Source: Aquamicrobium aerolatum DSM 21857
GTDB lineage: Bacteria; Pseudomonadota; Alphaproteobacteria; Rhizobiales; Rhizobiaceae
NCBI RefSeq assembly: GCF_900113935.1
Contig: NZ_FORF01000001.1
Location: forward strand, 1-64,000
DNA: 64,000 nucleotides
Direction of reading: 5' to 3'
A model generated the notes under the pieces. The model worked only from the letters and a program-made list of their open reading frames with translations, was not told where the DNA came from and ran no database searches. The position numbers were made by a program, and so were the translations under genes. Positions 32,636-42,653 of the stretch are shown piece after piece; the stretch's first letter is position 1; every line of letters starts with the position of its first letter.

Positions 32636-33525
32636 GGCCCGATGCCGCGTCGCCGGCATTCGTCGGCGCGGCAGAGGAGGCGCTCACAGACAGCCCGCCA
32701 CCGCCGCCCGCGCGGCGCAGGACCAGTCTGCGCGACCAGATCGTGCCGATATTCACCAGTCTTGCCAGCGTCGCTCTGTTTTTCGGGGTGATCGCCTATG
32801 TGGTCACCTCTGCCCCGGAGTGGCCGCGCATCAAGCGGCAGTTCTTCAGCCTCGATGCGATGATCGAGGCGTTTCCTGCGGTGCTGCGCGGCTTCTGGAT
32901 CAACATCCAGGTATGGCTGATCGCGCTGGTGGCGATTGCCCTTTGGGCGATGGTGCTGGCGCTGGCGCGTTCGCTGCGGGGGCCGTGGTTCGCGCCGCTG
33001 CGCATTTTTGCGATTGTCTATGTCGACGTGTTCCGCGGCCTGCCGGCCTTGCTGCTGGTGCTGCTGTTCGGTTTCGGCATTCCGGCGCTGAACCTTCCGG
33101 GGCTGCCGTCCAGCGGCCTGTTCTGGGGCACGGTGGCGATGATCCTGTGCTACGCCGCCTATGCTTCCGAAGTGTATCGCGCCGGCATCGAGGCGGTGCA
33201 TGACGGGCAGCGCATGGCGGCCAAGTCGCTCGGCCTGACTCAATGGCAGGCGATGCGCTACACGATCTTGCCGCAGGCGATCCGCAATGTGCTGCCGGCG
33301 CTCCTCAATCTGACGGTCGCCTTGCAGAAGGACGTCGCGCTGCTGTCGGTGATTGGCGTGCGCGATGCGGTGCGCGAGGCGCAGATCTACACCGCGCAGA
33401 CTTTCAACTATTCGTCGCTGATTGCAGCCGCTGTCCTGTTCATGCTGGCAACCGTGCCGATGGCGCGCCTCACTGATTACATCTCGCGGCGCGATCGCTT
33501 GCGTCGTCTTCAGGGGGCTGCGTGA
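32632..33525 (+). CDS. Amino-acid ABC transporter permease (HisM/GlnP type)
   Basis: 297 residues with a Pro-rich N-terminus and about five membrane helices. The polar amino-acid permease signature is YVDVFRGLPALLLVLLFGFG, and the ATPase-contact (EAA) loop is EAVHDGQRMAAKSLGLTQWQ. It sits between binding protein and ATPase with ATGA-type overlaps on both sides. A single permease gene suggests a homodimer. Confidence 0.9.
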   Translation: MRPDAASPAFVGAAEEALTDSPPPPPARRRTSLRDQIVPIFTSLASVALFFGVIAYVVTSAPEWPRIKRQFFSLDAMIEAFPAVLRGFWINIQVWLIALVAIALWAMVLALARSLRGPWFAPLRIFAIVYVDVFRGLPALLLVLLFGFGIPALNLPGLPSSGLFWGTVAMILCYAAYASEVYRAGIEAVHDGQRMAAKSLGLTQWQAMRYTILPQAIRNVLPALLNLTVALQKDVALLSVIGVRDAVREAQIYTAQTFNYSSLIAAAVLFMLATVPMARLTDYISRRDRLRRLQGAA

Positions 33526-34271
33526 TGGAAGATCGCGTTTCCATCGATTCTGTCACCAAATATTACGGCAGCAAGCTGGTGCTCGACCGGGTGAGCCTTT
33601 CCGTCAGGCGTCACGAGGTGGTCTGTCTCATTGGCGCGTCGGGGTCGGGCAAGTCGACGTTGCTGCGCTGCATCAACCGGCTGGTCGAATACGACCATGG
33701 CGTGATTCGGCTCGATGGCGTTGCGACCGAGGATCCGTCCTTTGGCAAGGTCGGGCTCTACCGGCGCATCGGCATCGTCTTTCAGGCCTATAATCTGTTT
33801 CCGCACATGAATGTGCTCGACAACATCACGCTGGCGCCGCGCCGGGTGCATGGTGTGGCGCGCCGCGCGGCGGAGGACAAGGCGCGCGAGCTGCTGGCCG
33901 GCTTCGGCATGAGCGAGCATGCCCTGTCTTATCCAGAGCAATTGTCCGGCGGGCAGCAGCAGCGCGTCGCCATCGTGCGTGCGCTTGCCACCAATCCGCA
34001 GGTGCTGCTGCTCGATGAGGTGACGGCGGCGCTCGACCCGGAGCTGATCGGCGAAGTGCTGCGCATTGTCCGACAGCTCAAGGATGACGGCATGACGATG
34101 GTGATCGTCACCCACGAGATGGGCTTTGCACGCGAGGTGGCGGATCGGGTGTGTTTCCTTGAAGGCGGACGCATCGTCGAACAGGATGCACCGTCGCGTC
34201 TGTTCGCCAGCCCGCAAAACCCGCGCACCCAGAAATTTCTTCAGCGCATCATCGAGGCCGGGCGGTTATAG
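33525..34271 (+). CDS. Amino-acid ABC transporter ATP-binding protein (GlnQ type)
   Basis: 248 residues with Walker A GASGSGKSTLLRCIN, Q-loop FQAYNLFPHMNV, signature LSGGQQQRVAIVRAL, Walker B VLLLDEVTAALDPE and the H-loop THEMGF. These are typical of polar amino-acid importers. It overlaps the permease stop; ATG 33525 is preferred over the adjacent in-frame GTG 33522. Confidence 0.93.
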   Translation: MEDRVSIDSVTKYYGSKLVLDRVSLSVRRHEVVCLIGASGSGKSTLLRCINRLVEYDHGVIRLDGVATEDPSFGKVGLYRRIGIVFQAYNLFPHMNVLDNITLAPRRVHGVARRAAEDKARELLAGFGMSEHALSYPEQLSGGQQQRVAIVRALATNPQVLLLDEVTAALDPELIGEVLRIVRQLKDDGMTMVIVTHEMGFAREVADRVCFLEGGRIVEQDAPSRLFASPQNPRTQKFLQRIIEAGRL

Positions 34272-34324
34272 AGCGGGCTGCATTGAGGCGGCTGTGAGAA
34301 GGGCTGACGCAAAGCGAGCTCTCA

Positions 34325-34353
34325 TTGACTCGCCCTGCGCATCCACCTATAAG
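34325..34353 (+). promoter_or_regulatory. Sigma-70 promoter of rpmH-rnpA
   Basis: TTGACT (34325-34330), 17-bp spacer, TATAAG (34348-34353): a near-consensus housekeeping promoter. It lies about 120 bp before rpmH and is consistent with high expression of ribosomal protein L34. Confidence 0.75.
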
Positions 34354-34476
34354 CCCGGCCACGCTCGGGCCTTCGGTTTCGGCGCAGCTTGATGCTGTTC
34401 AGAAACGAAGCGGGCGAACGCTCCTGCTCATAAAGAGTCAGATCTAAGAAGGGCCGCACACCGCGGTATTAAACAA

Positions 34477-34611
34477 ATGAAGCGCACCTACCAACCTTCC
34501 AAGCTTGTTCGCAAGCGTCGTCACGGTTTCCGTGCCCGTATGGCCACCAATGGCGGCCGTGCAGTGATTGCCGCACGCCGCTCGCGCGGTCGCAAGCGGC
34601 TGTCCGCTTAA
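34477..34611 (+). CDS. rpmH: 50S ribosomal protein L34
   Basis: A 44-residue, very basic protein beginning [20 protein letters not shown] and ending RGRKRLSA, full length for L34. It lies just upstream of rnpA, the universal bacterial arrangement. Confidence 0.98.
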   Translation: MKRTYQPSKLVRKRRHGFRARMATNGGRAVIAARRSRGRKRLSA

Positions 34612-34630
34612 AGCCCGGAAGGCCGGAACC

Positions 34631-34978
34631 TTGTCGGACCGGCCCACCGGTAGAATTCCCGGGCGCTTGAAAAAGCGCTCGGAATTCCTGGCCGTGCGAC
34701 GCGGAGAAAAGCGTCGTGGACGGCTTTTTCTGCTTGAAGTGCTTGATCGTGCAGATGGCGATGCGCCCCGCGTCGGGTTCACCGTCACCAAGAAAGTGGG
34801 CAATGCGGTGGTCAGAAACCGCGTCCGCCGACGGCTGAAAGAAGCCACGCGCGTTCATGCCGCTGATGACATGACGACGGGCAGCGACTATGTGATCGTC
34901 GGGCGACGCGAAGTGCTGAATGCCTCCTTTGACGATCTGAAGCGGGAACTGTCCCGCAGAATACGTGGCTCGCGGTAA
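34631..34978 (+). CDS. rnpA: Ribonuclease P protein component
   Basis: About 115 residues; the protein subunit that helps RNase P RNA bind and cleave pre-tRNA 5' leaders. The RNR motif is seen in [20 protein letters not shown], after the N-terminal [16 protein letters not shown] chose TTG 34631, giving the usual family start ([18 protein letters not shown]); the open frame continues upstream over rpmH. It is followed 8 bp later by yidC. Confidence 0.93.
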   Translation: MSDRPTGRIPGRLKKRSEFLAVRRGEKRRGRLFLLEVLDRADGDAPRVGFTVTKKVGNAVVRNRVRRRLKEATRVHAADDMTTGSDYVIVGRREVLNASFDDLKRELSRRIRGSR

Positions 34979-34986
34979 GGGTACCG

Positions 34987-36813
34987 ATGGAAAACAATCG
35001 TAATTTCTTCATCACGATCGCGCTTTCCGTGCTGATCCTCGTGCTTTGGCAGGTGTTCTACATGAACCCGCGCGTCGAAGCACAGCGTGAGGTCGCCCGC
35101 ATCGAAGCCGAGCGTAACCAGGTTGCTCAGGAAGCCGTCACGCCGCAAGCCGGCGGTGGCGCAGCGGATATTCCCGGTGCCGCGCCTTCGGATAGCGCCG
35201 CCTCCGTGCCGGGCGCAGCGCTTGGCGGGCCACTTGGCCCGACCCGTGATGTCGCGCTGGCTGCGAGCAATCGCATCGCTGTCGACACGCCGCGTCTGAG
35301 CGGTTCGATCAATCTCGTTGGCGGTCATATCGACGATATCCTGTTGAAGGACTACCGCACGACGGTTGAGCCGAATTCGCCCAATATCGAATTGCTGCAT
35401 CCGGCCTCGATGGCCGATGGCTATTATGCCGAAGTCGGCTTTGTCGGCAGCGAGTCGACGGGAGAGGTTCCCGGTCCGGCCACGGTCTGGTCCGTCGAGG
35501 GCGAACAGACCCTGACCCCGGCAACGCCCGTGACCTTGACCTATACCAATGACAAGGGCCTGACCTTCACGCGCACCATCGCGGTCGACAACAATTACAT
35601 GTTCACCGTGTCCGACGCGGTGGCCAATGCCGGCAGCGCGCCGGTCACCTTGTCGAACTATGGCCGTATCGCGCGTATTGGCCAGCCGCATACCGACGGC
35701 TTCTTCATCTTGCATGAAGGCCTGATCGGCGTCACCGGCACTGAAGGGCTGCAGGAGATCAAATATTCCGATCTCGCCGAAAAGCGCCAGATTCAGCCGG
35801 GCAAGTCGCAGGATGGCTGGATTGGCGTCACCGACAAATACTGGGCCGTCGCCATCGTGCCGTCGAGCGCGCAGCCGTTCCAGCCGCGCTATGCCTATTT
35901 CGATGATGGACGCACCCGCTATCAGGCCGACTTCCTGACCGATCCGCTGGTGGTCGAGCCGGGCCAGTCGCGCACGGTCGAGACGCTGGTTTTCGCTGGC
36001 GCCAAGGAAACCGCCCGCATCGACGCCTATCAGGACGAGCGCAACATCCGCCAGTTCGACCTTCTGATCGACTGGGGCTGGTTCTATTTCATCACCAAGC
36101 CGATGTTCTATCTCATCGACTTCCTGTTCAAGATGCTGGGCAATTTCGGCCTTGCCATCCTTGCGACCACGGTTGTCGTGAAGGCCATCTTCTTCCCGCT
36201 CGCCAACAAGTCGTACAAGTCGATGGCGAACATGAAGAAGGTGCAGCCCAAGCTGCTTGAAATCCGCGAGAAATACGCGGACGACAAGATGAAGCAGCAG
36301 CAGGCGATGATGGAGCTGTACAAGACCGAGAAGATCAATCCGCTCGCAGGTTGCTGGCCGATCCTGATCCAGATCCCCGTGTTCTTCGCGCTCTACAAGG
36401 TTCTCTACGTCACCATCGAAATGCGCCACGCGCCGTTCTTTGGCTGGATCAGGGATCTGTCCGCGCCGGATCCGACCTCGCTGTTCAACCTGTTCGGTCT
36501 TCTGCCGTATGACGTGCCGTCCTTCCTGATGATCGGTGTCTGGCCAATCATCATGGGCATCACGATGTTCCTGCAGATGCGCATGAACCCGACACCGCCC
36601 GATCCGACGCAGGCCATGATCTTCAACTGGATGCCGGTGATCTTCACCTTCATGCTGGCGACGTTCCCGGCCGGTCTGGTGATCTACTGGGCGTGGAACA
36701 ACACGCTGTCGATCACCCAGCAGGGCATCATCATGAAGCGTCAGGGCGCCAAGATCGAATTGTGGGACAACCTCGTCGGCCTGTTCAAGCGCAAGCCCAA
36801 GGCAGCCGAATAG
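34987..36813 (+). CDS. yidC: Membrane protein insertase YidC
   Basis: 608 residues. It has an N-terminal membrane helix ([20 protein letters not shown]), a large periplasmic beta domain (about 60-350) and a conserved five-helix insertase core from about 365. Landmarks of the core are [40 protein letters not shown] and [20 protein letters not shown]. It inserts proteins into the inner membrane alone or with SecYEG. Confidence 0.98.
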   Translation: MENNRNFFITIALSVLILVLWQVFYMNPRVEAQREVARIEAERNQVAQEAVTPQAGGGAADIPGAAPSDSAASVPGAALGGPLGPTRDVALAASNRIAVDTPRLSGSINLVGGHIDDILLKDYRTTVEPNSPNIELLHPASMADGYYAEVGFVGSESTGEVPGPATVWSVEGEQTLTPATPVTLTYTNDKGLTFTRTIAVDNNYMFTVSDAVANAGSAPVTLSNYGRIARIGQPHTDGFFILHEGLIGVTGTEGLQEIKYSDLAEKRQIQPGKSQDGWIGVTDKYWAVAIVPSSAQPFQPRYAYFDDGRTRYQADFLTDPLVVEPGQSRTVETLVFAGAKETARIDAYQDERNIRQFDLLIDWGWFYFITKPMFYLIDFLFKMLGNFGLAILATTVVVKAIFFPLANKSYKSMANMKKVQPKLLEIREKYADDKMKQQQAMMELYKTEKINPLAGCWPILIQIPVFFALYKVLYVTIEMRHAPFFGWIRDLSAPDPTSLFNLFGLLPYDVPSFLMIGVWPIIMGITMFLQMRMNPTPPDPTQAMIFNWMPVIFTFMLATFPAGLVIYWAWNNTLSITQQGIIMKRQGAKIELWDNLVGLFKRKPKAAE

Positions 36814-36836
36814 GCGCAGCGGGAAATACATTGACA

Positions 36837-36864
36837 GAAGGCCCGGACGACGGGCCTTCTTTGT
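36837..36864 (+). terminator. Terminator after yidC
   Basis: Inverted repeat AGAAGGCCC (36837-36845) and GGGCCTTCT (36852-36860) with a short loop, followed by TTGTG. It is a stable hairpin with a modest T tract, placed between yidC and engB. Confidence 0.65.
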
Positions 36865-36929
36865 GTCTGCTGTTGGGTGTGCGCCCTAAAGGACGCAGCC
36901 GGCAGCACAATAATTCAGGGACGAAACCG

Positions 36930-37598
36930 ATGACAGATGTGACCACTCCCGTACTCAGCGAAACCGCGCGTGGTCTCTTCAACCATCCGTGGGTGTTCAT
37001 CCGTGGCGTGCCGTCGCTTAAATTCCTGCCGCCAGAAGGGCCAGCCGAGATCGCCTTTGCCGGCCGCTCCAATGTCGGCAAGTCGTCGCTGATCAACGCG
37101 CTGGTGGGCAAGAAGGGGCTTGCGCGCACGTCCAACACGCCGGGCCGCACGCAGGAACTGAACTACTTCGTCCCGGATGGCTATTCCGGCGAGAAGGGCG
37201 ACCTGCCGCCAATGGCGCTGGTCGACATGCCCGGCTATGGCTATGCGCAGGCGCCCAAGGAACAGGTGGAGGCCTGGACCAAGCTGGTGTTTGATTATCT
37301 GAAGGGCCGCGTCACGCTCAAGCGCGTCTATGTGCTGATCGATTCGCGCCACGGCATCAAGAAGAACGACGAGGACGTCCTTGCCCTGCTCGACAAGGCT
37401 GCCGTGTCCTACCAGATCGTCCTGACCAAGCTGGACAAGATCAAGGCTGCTGGCGTGCCGCGGCTGATGGCTGAGACCGCCGAGAAGATCAAGAAGCGTC
37501 CGGCGGCGTTCCCGCAGATCCTGGCGACGTCTTCCGAGAAAGCGGAAGGTCTCGACGAATTGCGCAACGCTATTGCGCTGGTCGTCAACGGCGGTTGA
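36930..37598 (+). CDS. engB: Ribosome biogenesis GTP-binding protein EngB/YsxC
   Basis: 222 residues. The TrmE-Era-EngA-like GTPase core shows G1 [15 protein letters not shown]2-region [14 protein letters not shown]3 [10 protein letters not shown] and G4 TKLDK. It is needed for late large-subunit assembly. ATG 36930 ([20 protein letters not shown]) is the family start. argB, often the next gene in relatives, is not here; eutH follows instead. Confidence 0.95.
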   Translation: MTDVTTPVLSETARGLFNHPWVFIRGVPSLKFLPPEGPAEIAFAGRSNVGKSSLINALVGKKGLARTSNTPGRTQELNYFVPDGYSGEKGDLPPMALVDMPGYGYAQAPKEQVEAWTKLVFDYLKGRVTLKRVYVLIDSRHGIKKNDEDVLALLDKAAVSYQIVLTKLDKIKAAGVPRLMAETAEKIKKRPAAFPQILATSSEKAEGLDELRNAIALVVNGG

Positions 37599-37751
37599 AA
37601 ACCGCTTCGCGCCACCATTACCTAGCGTAAAGTTTGTGGCGCAAGCCATGTGCTTGGCATACGATTGCGTTGCCTGTGGGGAAATTGCGTCCGAAGGCGC
37701 AGACAGGCGGCGCGGAGCCGCGAGGTTTCGCTTCTTGGAGGAGGGGAACCT

Positions 37752-38981
37752 ATGGCTTCAATCGGAACTTACGTCATCTACATCATCATGGCGTGCGCGG
37801 TTGCCGGTGCCATCGCATCGATCCGCAACGCTGAAGAAGGGCTCGGCAAGGAATTCCGCGAAGGCATCTATGCCATCGGGCCGATCTTCATTCCGGTCGC
37901 CGGCATCATGGCGTCGATTCCATATCTGTCGGAATTTGTCCGGGTGCTGGTTGGCCCGCTCTTTTCCGCCATCGGCGCCGATCCTGCGATTGCCGCCACC
38001 ACCATCATTGCCGTCGACATGGGCGGCTATCAGCTTGCCGACGCCCTGGCGCAGACCCGTGACGGCTGGATCATGGCCTCTGTGGTCGGCTACATGGCCG
38101 GCGCGACGATCATCTTCTCGATTCCCGTCGGTCTGGCGATGCTGCAAAAGAGCGACCACAAATATATGGCGCTCGGAATCATGTCCGGCATCTTGAGCGT
38201 TCCGATTGGCGTGTTCATCACCTGCGCGCTGCTCGCCATCTCGGGCATGGATGTGCGCCCCGCCATCGCCACCGCAGATCCGGAAACGATGCATGCCATC
38301 GGGCTGGGCTTTGGCACCATCATCATCAATCTCTTGCCGCTGATCGTGTTCTGTGGCGCCATCGCGCTCGGCCTGCGCTTCATCCCGGATGCCATGATCA
38401 CCGGCTTTCTCTGGTTCGGTCGCATCATGTATGCCGGCATCACGCTGGTTCTGGTGTTCTCGATCGTCGAATATTTCACCGGCTTCTTCTCCAACGTCAT
38501 CGGCGGCTGGGGCTTTGACCCGATCATCGCCGACGAGGCGGACCAGTTCCGCGCCCTCGAAATCGCCGGCTATATCGGCATCATGCTCGCCGGCGCGTTT
38601 CCGATGGTCTACCTTCTGACCAAATATCTTGCCGGCCCGATGGAAGCGTTGGGCAACAGGATCGGGGTCGAAGCGCAGGGCGCAGCCGGACTGCTGGCGG
38701 CTTGCGCCAACATTCTGGCGATGTTCCGCCTGATCGCCGGGATGCGTCCGAAAGACAAGGTGCTCGCCATCGCGTTCGCCGTCTGCGCCGCGTTCATGTT
38801 CGGCGATCACCTCGCTTTCGCCGCCAATTTCCAGCCGACAACGATCCTGCCATTGCTTCTGGGCAAGATTGGCGGCGGCATGGCTGGCTTTGCCATCGCA
38901 TTGTGGCTGTCGGTGCCAAAGGCGGAACAGCTGGCCGCCAGCGAGCCGGATATGGCCATCGTGCAACCGGCGATTGCCTGA
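37752..38981 (+). CDS. eutH: Ethanolamine transporter-like protein EutH
   Basis: 409 residues, about ten to eleven hydrophobic segments. EutH landmarks are ADPAIAATTIIAVDMGGYQL, IKVG-like polar turns between helices, and NILAMFRLIAGMRPKDKVLA. GGAGGAGGGG precedes ATG 37752. EutH proteins facilitate ethanolamine entry. Here no eutBC lyase or microcompartment genes are nearby; the next genes are an amine-oxidising dehydrogenase and a choline/ethanolamine-kinase-like protein on the opposite strand, which suggests uptake of an amino alcohol handled differently. Confidence 0.88.
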   Translation: MASIGTYVIYIIMACAVAGAIASIRNAEEGLGKEFREGIYAIGPIFIPVAGIMASIPYLSEFVRVLVGPLFSAIGADPAIAATTIIAVDMGGYQLADALAQTRDGWIMASVVGYMAGATIIFSIPVGLAMLQKSDHKYMALGIMSGILSVPIGVFITCALLAISGMDVRPAIATADPETMHAIGLGFGTIIINLLPLIVFCGAIALGLRFIPDAMITGFLWFGRIMYAGITLVLVFSIVEYFTGFFSNVIGGWGFDPIIADEADQFRALEIAGYIGIMLAGAFPMVYLLTKYLAGPMEALGNRIGVEAQGAAGLLAACANILAMFRLIAGMRPKDKVLAIAFAVCAAFMFGDHLAFAANFQPTTILPLLLGKIGGGMAGFAIALWLSVPKAEQLAASEPDMAIVQPAIA

Positions 38982-38989
38982 CACAGCAA

Positions 38990-39021
38990 GGGGGACAGTC
39001 TGACCGGACTGCCCCCCTTTT
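38990..39021. terminator. Terminator between convergent eutH and dehydrogenase genes
   Basis: GGGGGACAGTC (38990-39000) pairs with GACTGCCCCCC (39007-39017) around a short loop, followed by TTTTCTTTCC. The stem can serve both converging transcription units, though the T tract favours eutH. Confidence 0.7.
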
Positions 39022-39046
39022 CTTTCCAAATGCTCGAAAGCTCGGA

Positions 39047-41497
39047 TCAGGCCTTCACGCGCTCTGCCTTCGGGTCGTAGAGCGGCTCCATGTGCAGCGT
39101 TGCCGCAACAGTTTCCATCGCCACCACCAGCTTATAGGTGCCGGAGTGGAGGAACGCGTCGCTGACGCCGCCATCATGGCGGACATAGCCGTAGCCGATG
39201 TTCTTTCCGACCGTGTAACCATAGCCGCCCGAGGTGAGATAGCCGACCGGCACGCCATCGCGCAGGATCGTTTCGCGTCCGACCAGCACCACGTTAGGGT
39301 CATCAACGGTGAAGCCGGCAAACCTCTTGGCCGGCTGCTGGCCGATTGCCGCCTGCGCCGCCTTGCGCCCGAGGAAGTCCGTGTCCTTCTTCAGCTTCAC
39401 CGCCCAGCCGAGTCCCGCTTCAAACGGTGTATCGTTGGGCGTGATGTCCGAGCCCCAGGCGCGATAGCCCTTTTCGAGACGCAGCGATTCCAACGCGCGA
39501 TAGCCAACCGGGCGGATGTCATAGGGCTTGCCCGCCTGCATCAGCGCGTCGAACACGTCGCCGGTGGCATTGATCGGGATATGCAGTTCCCAGCCAAGCT
39601 CGCCGACATAGGTGACGCGCAGCGCCCGCACGAGATGGCCGGCAATGTCGATCTCGCGCACATGGCCAAACGGGAACGCAACGTTCGACACATCCGCCGC
39701 CGTCACCTTCTCCAGCACCCGCCGCGCCTCCGGTCCCATCAATGACAACGTGCCGAACTGTTCCGTCACATCGCTTAGCGTTGCATCGAGGCCGGCGTCG
39801 ATATGGTCGGCGATCCAGCCAAGATCGTGGGTACGGAAGCCGGTGCCGGTAACGATGTAGAACAGATCGTCCGCCAGCCGCGCCACGGTCAGGTCGGATT
39901 CGATGCCGCCGCGCGTGTTGAGCAGCTGCGTATAGGTGAGGCGGCCCGCTGGCTTTGCCACGTCGTTGGCGCAGATCCAGTCGAGCGCCTTTTGCGCATC
40001 CTTGCCGCGCAGTTGATATTTGGCGAAGGACGACTGGTCGAACACGCCGACCTTGTCGCGCACATGCGCATGCTCGCGCCCGACCGCGTCGAACCAGTTC
40101 TGCCGTCCCATCGAATAGACATCCTTGCCGCCGCCCTCTGGCGCAAACCAGTTGGGCCGCTCCCAGCCGAGCTTGGAGCCGAACACCGCGCCATGCGCCT
40201 TCAGCCGCTCATAGAGCGGCGAGACGATGGCCGGGCGACCGCTGTCATATTCTTCATGCGGATAGCCGATCGTGTAGTGCTTGCCATAGGCTTCCAGCGT
40301 GCGCTCGCGCACCCAGTCGCGGTCGCGATGCAGGCCGGAGAAGCGGCGAATATCGACGGTCCACAGATCGAGCGGCGCTTCGCCATCGACCGCCCATTGC
40401 GCCAGCACCCAGCCTGCGCCACCGCCCGACGCGATGCCGAACGCGTTAAAGCCCGCGCCGACGAACATGTTGGCGCATTCCGGCGCCGAGCCGAGGATGA
40501 AATTGCCGTCGGGGGTAAAGCTCTCGGGGCCGTTGATCATCTGCTTGACCCCGACATTCTCCAGTTCGGGAATGCGGATCATCGCCTGTGTCATGTGCTG
40601 TTCGAAATGGTCGAAATCGTCGTCGAATAGGCGAAATTCCCATTCGTCCGGAACGTCGCCCCCGGCAAGGCCGGTTGTCCAGGCCTGCGGGTTCGGCTCA
40701 TAGCCGCCCATCACCAGTCCGCCGACTTCCTCCTTGAAATAGATGCGCCGGTCGGGATCGCGGATCGTCGGCGCGTCGCTTGCCAGTCCCGCTACCTTCT
40801 CGGTGATGATGTATTGATGCTTGACCGGTTGCAGCGGCACGTTGATGCCAGCCATCGCGCCGACCTGCCGCGCCCATTGGCCGGCGCAGTTGATCACCGT
40901 GTCGCAGGCGATGTCGCCTTGCGTCGTCTTCACCTTGACGATGCGGCTGCCATCCATCTCGAAGCCGGTGACGCGCACCCCTTCAACGATTTTCGCGCCA
41001 TGCATGCGCGCGCCCTTCGCCAGCGATTGGGTGATGTCGGACGGGCTTGCCTGTCCGTCGGTCGGCAGCCATGACGCGCCGACGAGGTCCGACACGTCCA
41101 TCAGCGGCCACATCCGTTTCACTTCTGCCGGCGAGATCAGCTGCATGTCCATGCCAAAGCTTTTGGCGGTGGTCGCCAGCCGCTTGAATTCGGTCCAGCG
41201 GTCCTGATTGGTTGCCAGCCGCAGGCAGCCGGTCATCTTCCAGCCGGTCGCAAGGCCAGTCTCGGCCTCCAGCCCCTTGTAGAGATCGACCGAATACTTC
41301 AGCACCCGGGTGATCGAGGCCGACGAGCGCAGCTGGCCGACCAGCCCTGCCGCATGCCAGGTCGAGCCGGAGGTCAGCTGGCCCTGTTCGAGCAGCAGCA
41401 CGTCGGCCTTGTGATCCTTCGCCAGATGGTATGCGGTGGAGCAGCCGATGATGCCGCCGCCGATGACGACGTAGTGCGCGTGGGTTGGCAGCGCCAT
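39047..41497 (-). CDS. Dimethylglycine/sarcosine dehydrogenase-like flavoprotein (DAO-GcvT)
   Basis: 816 residues. The N-terminal FAD-binding DAO domain has the dinucleotide motif VVIGGGIIGCSTAYHLA. STWHAAGLVG follows, with His48 in the position that carries covalent FAD in dimethylglycine and sarcosine dehydrogenases. The C-terminal half (from about 430) is a tetrahydrofolate-binding GcvT domain. The enzyme would demethylate an N-methyl amine and pass the methyl group to tetrahydrofolate or release formaldehyde. The exact substrate cannot be told. It is co-transcribed with the kinase-like gene 2 bp upstream. Confidence 0.88.
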   Translation of the reverse strand: MALPTHAHYVVIGGGIIGCSTAYHLAKDHKADVLLLEQGQLTSGSTWHAAGLVGQLRSSASITRVLKYSVDLYKGLEAETGLATGWKMTGCLRLATNQDRWTEFKRLATTAKSFGMDMQLISPAEVKRMWPLMDVSDLVGASWLPTDGQASPSDITQSLAKGARMHGAKIVEGVRVTGFEMDGSRIVKVKTTQGDIACDTVINCAGQWARQVGAMAGINVPLQPVKHQYIITEKVAGLASDAPTIRDPDRRIYFKEEVGGLVMGGYEPNPQAWTTGLAGGDVPDEWEFRLFDDDFDHFEQHMTQAMIRIPELENVGVKQMINGPESFTPDGNFILGSAPECANMFVGAGFNAFGIASGGGAGWVLAQWAVDGEAPLDLWTVDIRRFSGLHRDRDWVRERTLEAYGKHYTIGYPHEEYDSGRPAIVSPLYERLKAHGAVFGSKLGWERPNWFAPEGGGKDVYSMGRQNWFDAVGREHAHVRDKVGVFDQSSFAKYQLRGKDAQKALDWICANDVAKPAGRLTYTQLLNTRGGIESDLTVARLADDLFYIVTGTGFRTHDLGWIADHIDAGLDATLSDVTEQFGTLSLMGPEARRVLEKVTAADVSNVAFPFGHVREIDIAGHLVRALRVTYVGELGWELHIPINATGDVFDALMQAGKPYDIRPVGYRALESLRLEKGYRAWGSDITPNDTPFEAGLGWAVKLKKDTDFLGRKAAQAAIGQQPAKRFAGFTVDDPNVVLVGRETILRDGVPVGYLTSGGYGYTVGKNIGYGYVRHDGGVSDAFLHSGTYKLVVAMETVAATLHMEPLYDPKAERVKA

Positions 41498-41499
41498 GG

Positions 41500-42396
41500 T
41501 CAGGCCTTTCCGTAGCTGGTGCGATAGGCATCGAGCATGGCGTCGAGCCGTTCCAGGTTTTCATCCGCATAGGCGACGAAATCGACGCCGGGCGTGTTGA
41601 GATGCAGTTCGGAGACCATGCTCCACATCGCCTCGCGCAGCAGCGAGGCGCATTGCATCGCGGCCATCGACTTGCGCAGCGCCGGAGTCGGCGTGGCATC
41701 GAAATAGATCCCCAGCAGTTCCTCGGTCTCTTCCGGCGAAAAGCCTGCATTGGACGACAGGCCCGCCAGATCAAACATTGCGGTCGAAAACCCGGCATAT
41801 TCGAAATCGATCAGCCAGAGCCGGTCGCCGGTATCCAGCAGGTTTGCCGGCAACAGGTCATTATGGCCGAACACGATGGGCAGCGGCAGCTGTGCCTTCT
41901 CCAGTTCATCGGCGAGTTCCAGATAGATGCCAAGTTCGGGCACCTTGCGGCTGTTGCCTGCTTCCAGCGTGCGGGCATAGTCGCGGATGACGTGGAACAC
42001 CCAGAACATGAAGCCTGCGCCCGACACATGAGCGGCCATCGTGTCGTGGTAGTCGCGCATGATCCTGGCGACGCGCGGCAAGTTCTCGCGCACATCTTCC
42101 GGCGTGAATGTCCGGGCGCCGAGATGCGCGCTGACCATGACGCCGGGGCGGTAATATTCCAGCGCCGGGGCAAAGCCTGCCTCATGGGCGGCGCGTGCGG
42201 TCATCGCCTCGCGCTCGCGGCAGACATGATGAAACGGGTAGTCGCTGCCGAAACGCACCACGTGGCGTCCGGCATCGTCGACCACAAGGAAATTCTCGTT
42301 GGACAGCCCGCCATGTAGGGGCTCGACCGTGATCGCGCCCTGCCACAGCGGCAGCGCGCGAATGCGACCCGCAGTTGTTTCGGTCAATTCTTGCAT
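41500..42396 (-). CDS. Choline/ethanolamine kinase-family phosphotransferase
   Basis: 298 residues with the aminoglycoside-phosphotransferase/choline kinase fold: LHGGLSNENFLVVDDAGRHV at the nucleotide-binding end, catalytic FGHNDLLPANLL and the DFG-like LIDFEYAGFSTAMFDLAGL. It probably phosphorylates choline, ethanolamine or a related amino alcohol. It is the first gene of a pair with the dehydrogenase, and the EutH permease is encoded convergently. Confidence 0.85.
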   Translation of the reverse strand: MQELTETTAGRIRALPLWQGAITVEPLHGGLSNENFLVVDDAGRHVVRFGSDYPFHHVCREREAMTARAAHEAGFAPALEYYRPGVMVSAHLGARTFTPEDVRENLPRVARIMRDYHDTMAAHVSGAGFMFWVFHVIRDYARTLEAGNSRKVPELGIYLELADELEKAQLPLPIVFGHNDLLPANLLDTGDRLWLIDFEYAGFSTAMFDLAGLSSNAGFSPEETEELLGIYFDATPTPALRKSMAAMQCASLLREAMWSMVSELHLNTPGVDFVAYADENLERLDAMLDAYRTSYGKA

Positions 42397-42498
42397 CTCC
42401 TCCCAGCGTGCAAAAGAGAAGACTAAGCTGAACTTTCTGCCGGTGCTAGCGCATGTCTGACGAAAATGGGGACCGGATTGAAGCTTCAGGTGTCAGGC

Positions 42499-42639
42499 AT
42501 GAACTTTTCGCGGCACCGAAAGCTGTCCTGCCTCGCGGTTCTGGGGCTGGTGACGCATCCTGCAGTCGGTTGTTTAGGGTTTTCTAAAAAACACGTGCAA
42601 GCGCCGCCGTTTGGTGAGATATTTCCTTCACCTCTATGA
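42499..42639 (+). CDS. Possible small lipoprotein-like ORF (46 aa)
   Basis: A 46-codon frame starting MNFSRHRKLSCLAVLGLVTH, with a basic start, hydrophobic core and a cysteine at residue 25 (PAVGC), like a signal peptide with lipobox. The Shine-Dalgarno is weak. It ends just before the ribosome site of the next gene. There is no family support, so it may be chance. Confidence 0.25.
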   Translation: MNFSRHRKLSCLAVLGLVTHPAVGCLGFSKKHVQAPPFGEIFPSPL

Positions 42640-42653
42640 AGGGAGGGGAACAA

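Noticed and set aside
34888..36831. A 647-codon minus-strand open frame opposite yidC
   Set aside because: yidC is unmistakable on the plus strand; the other frame has no family features.
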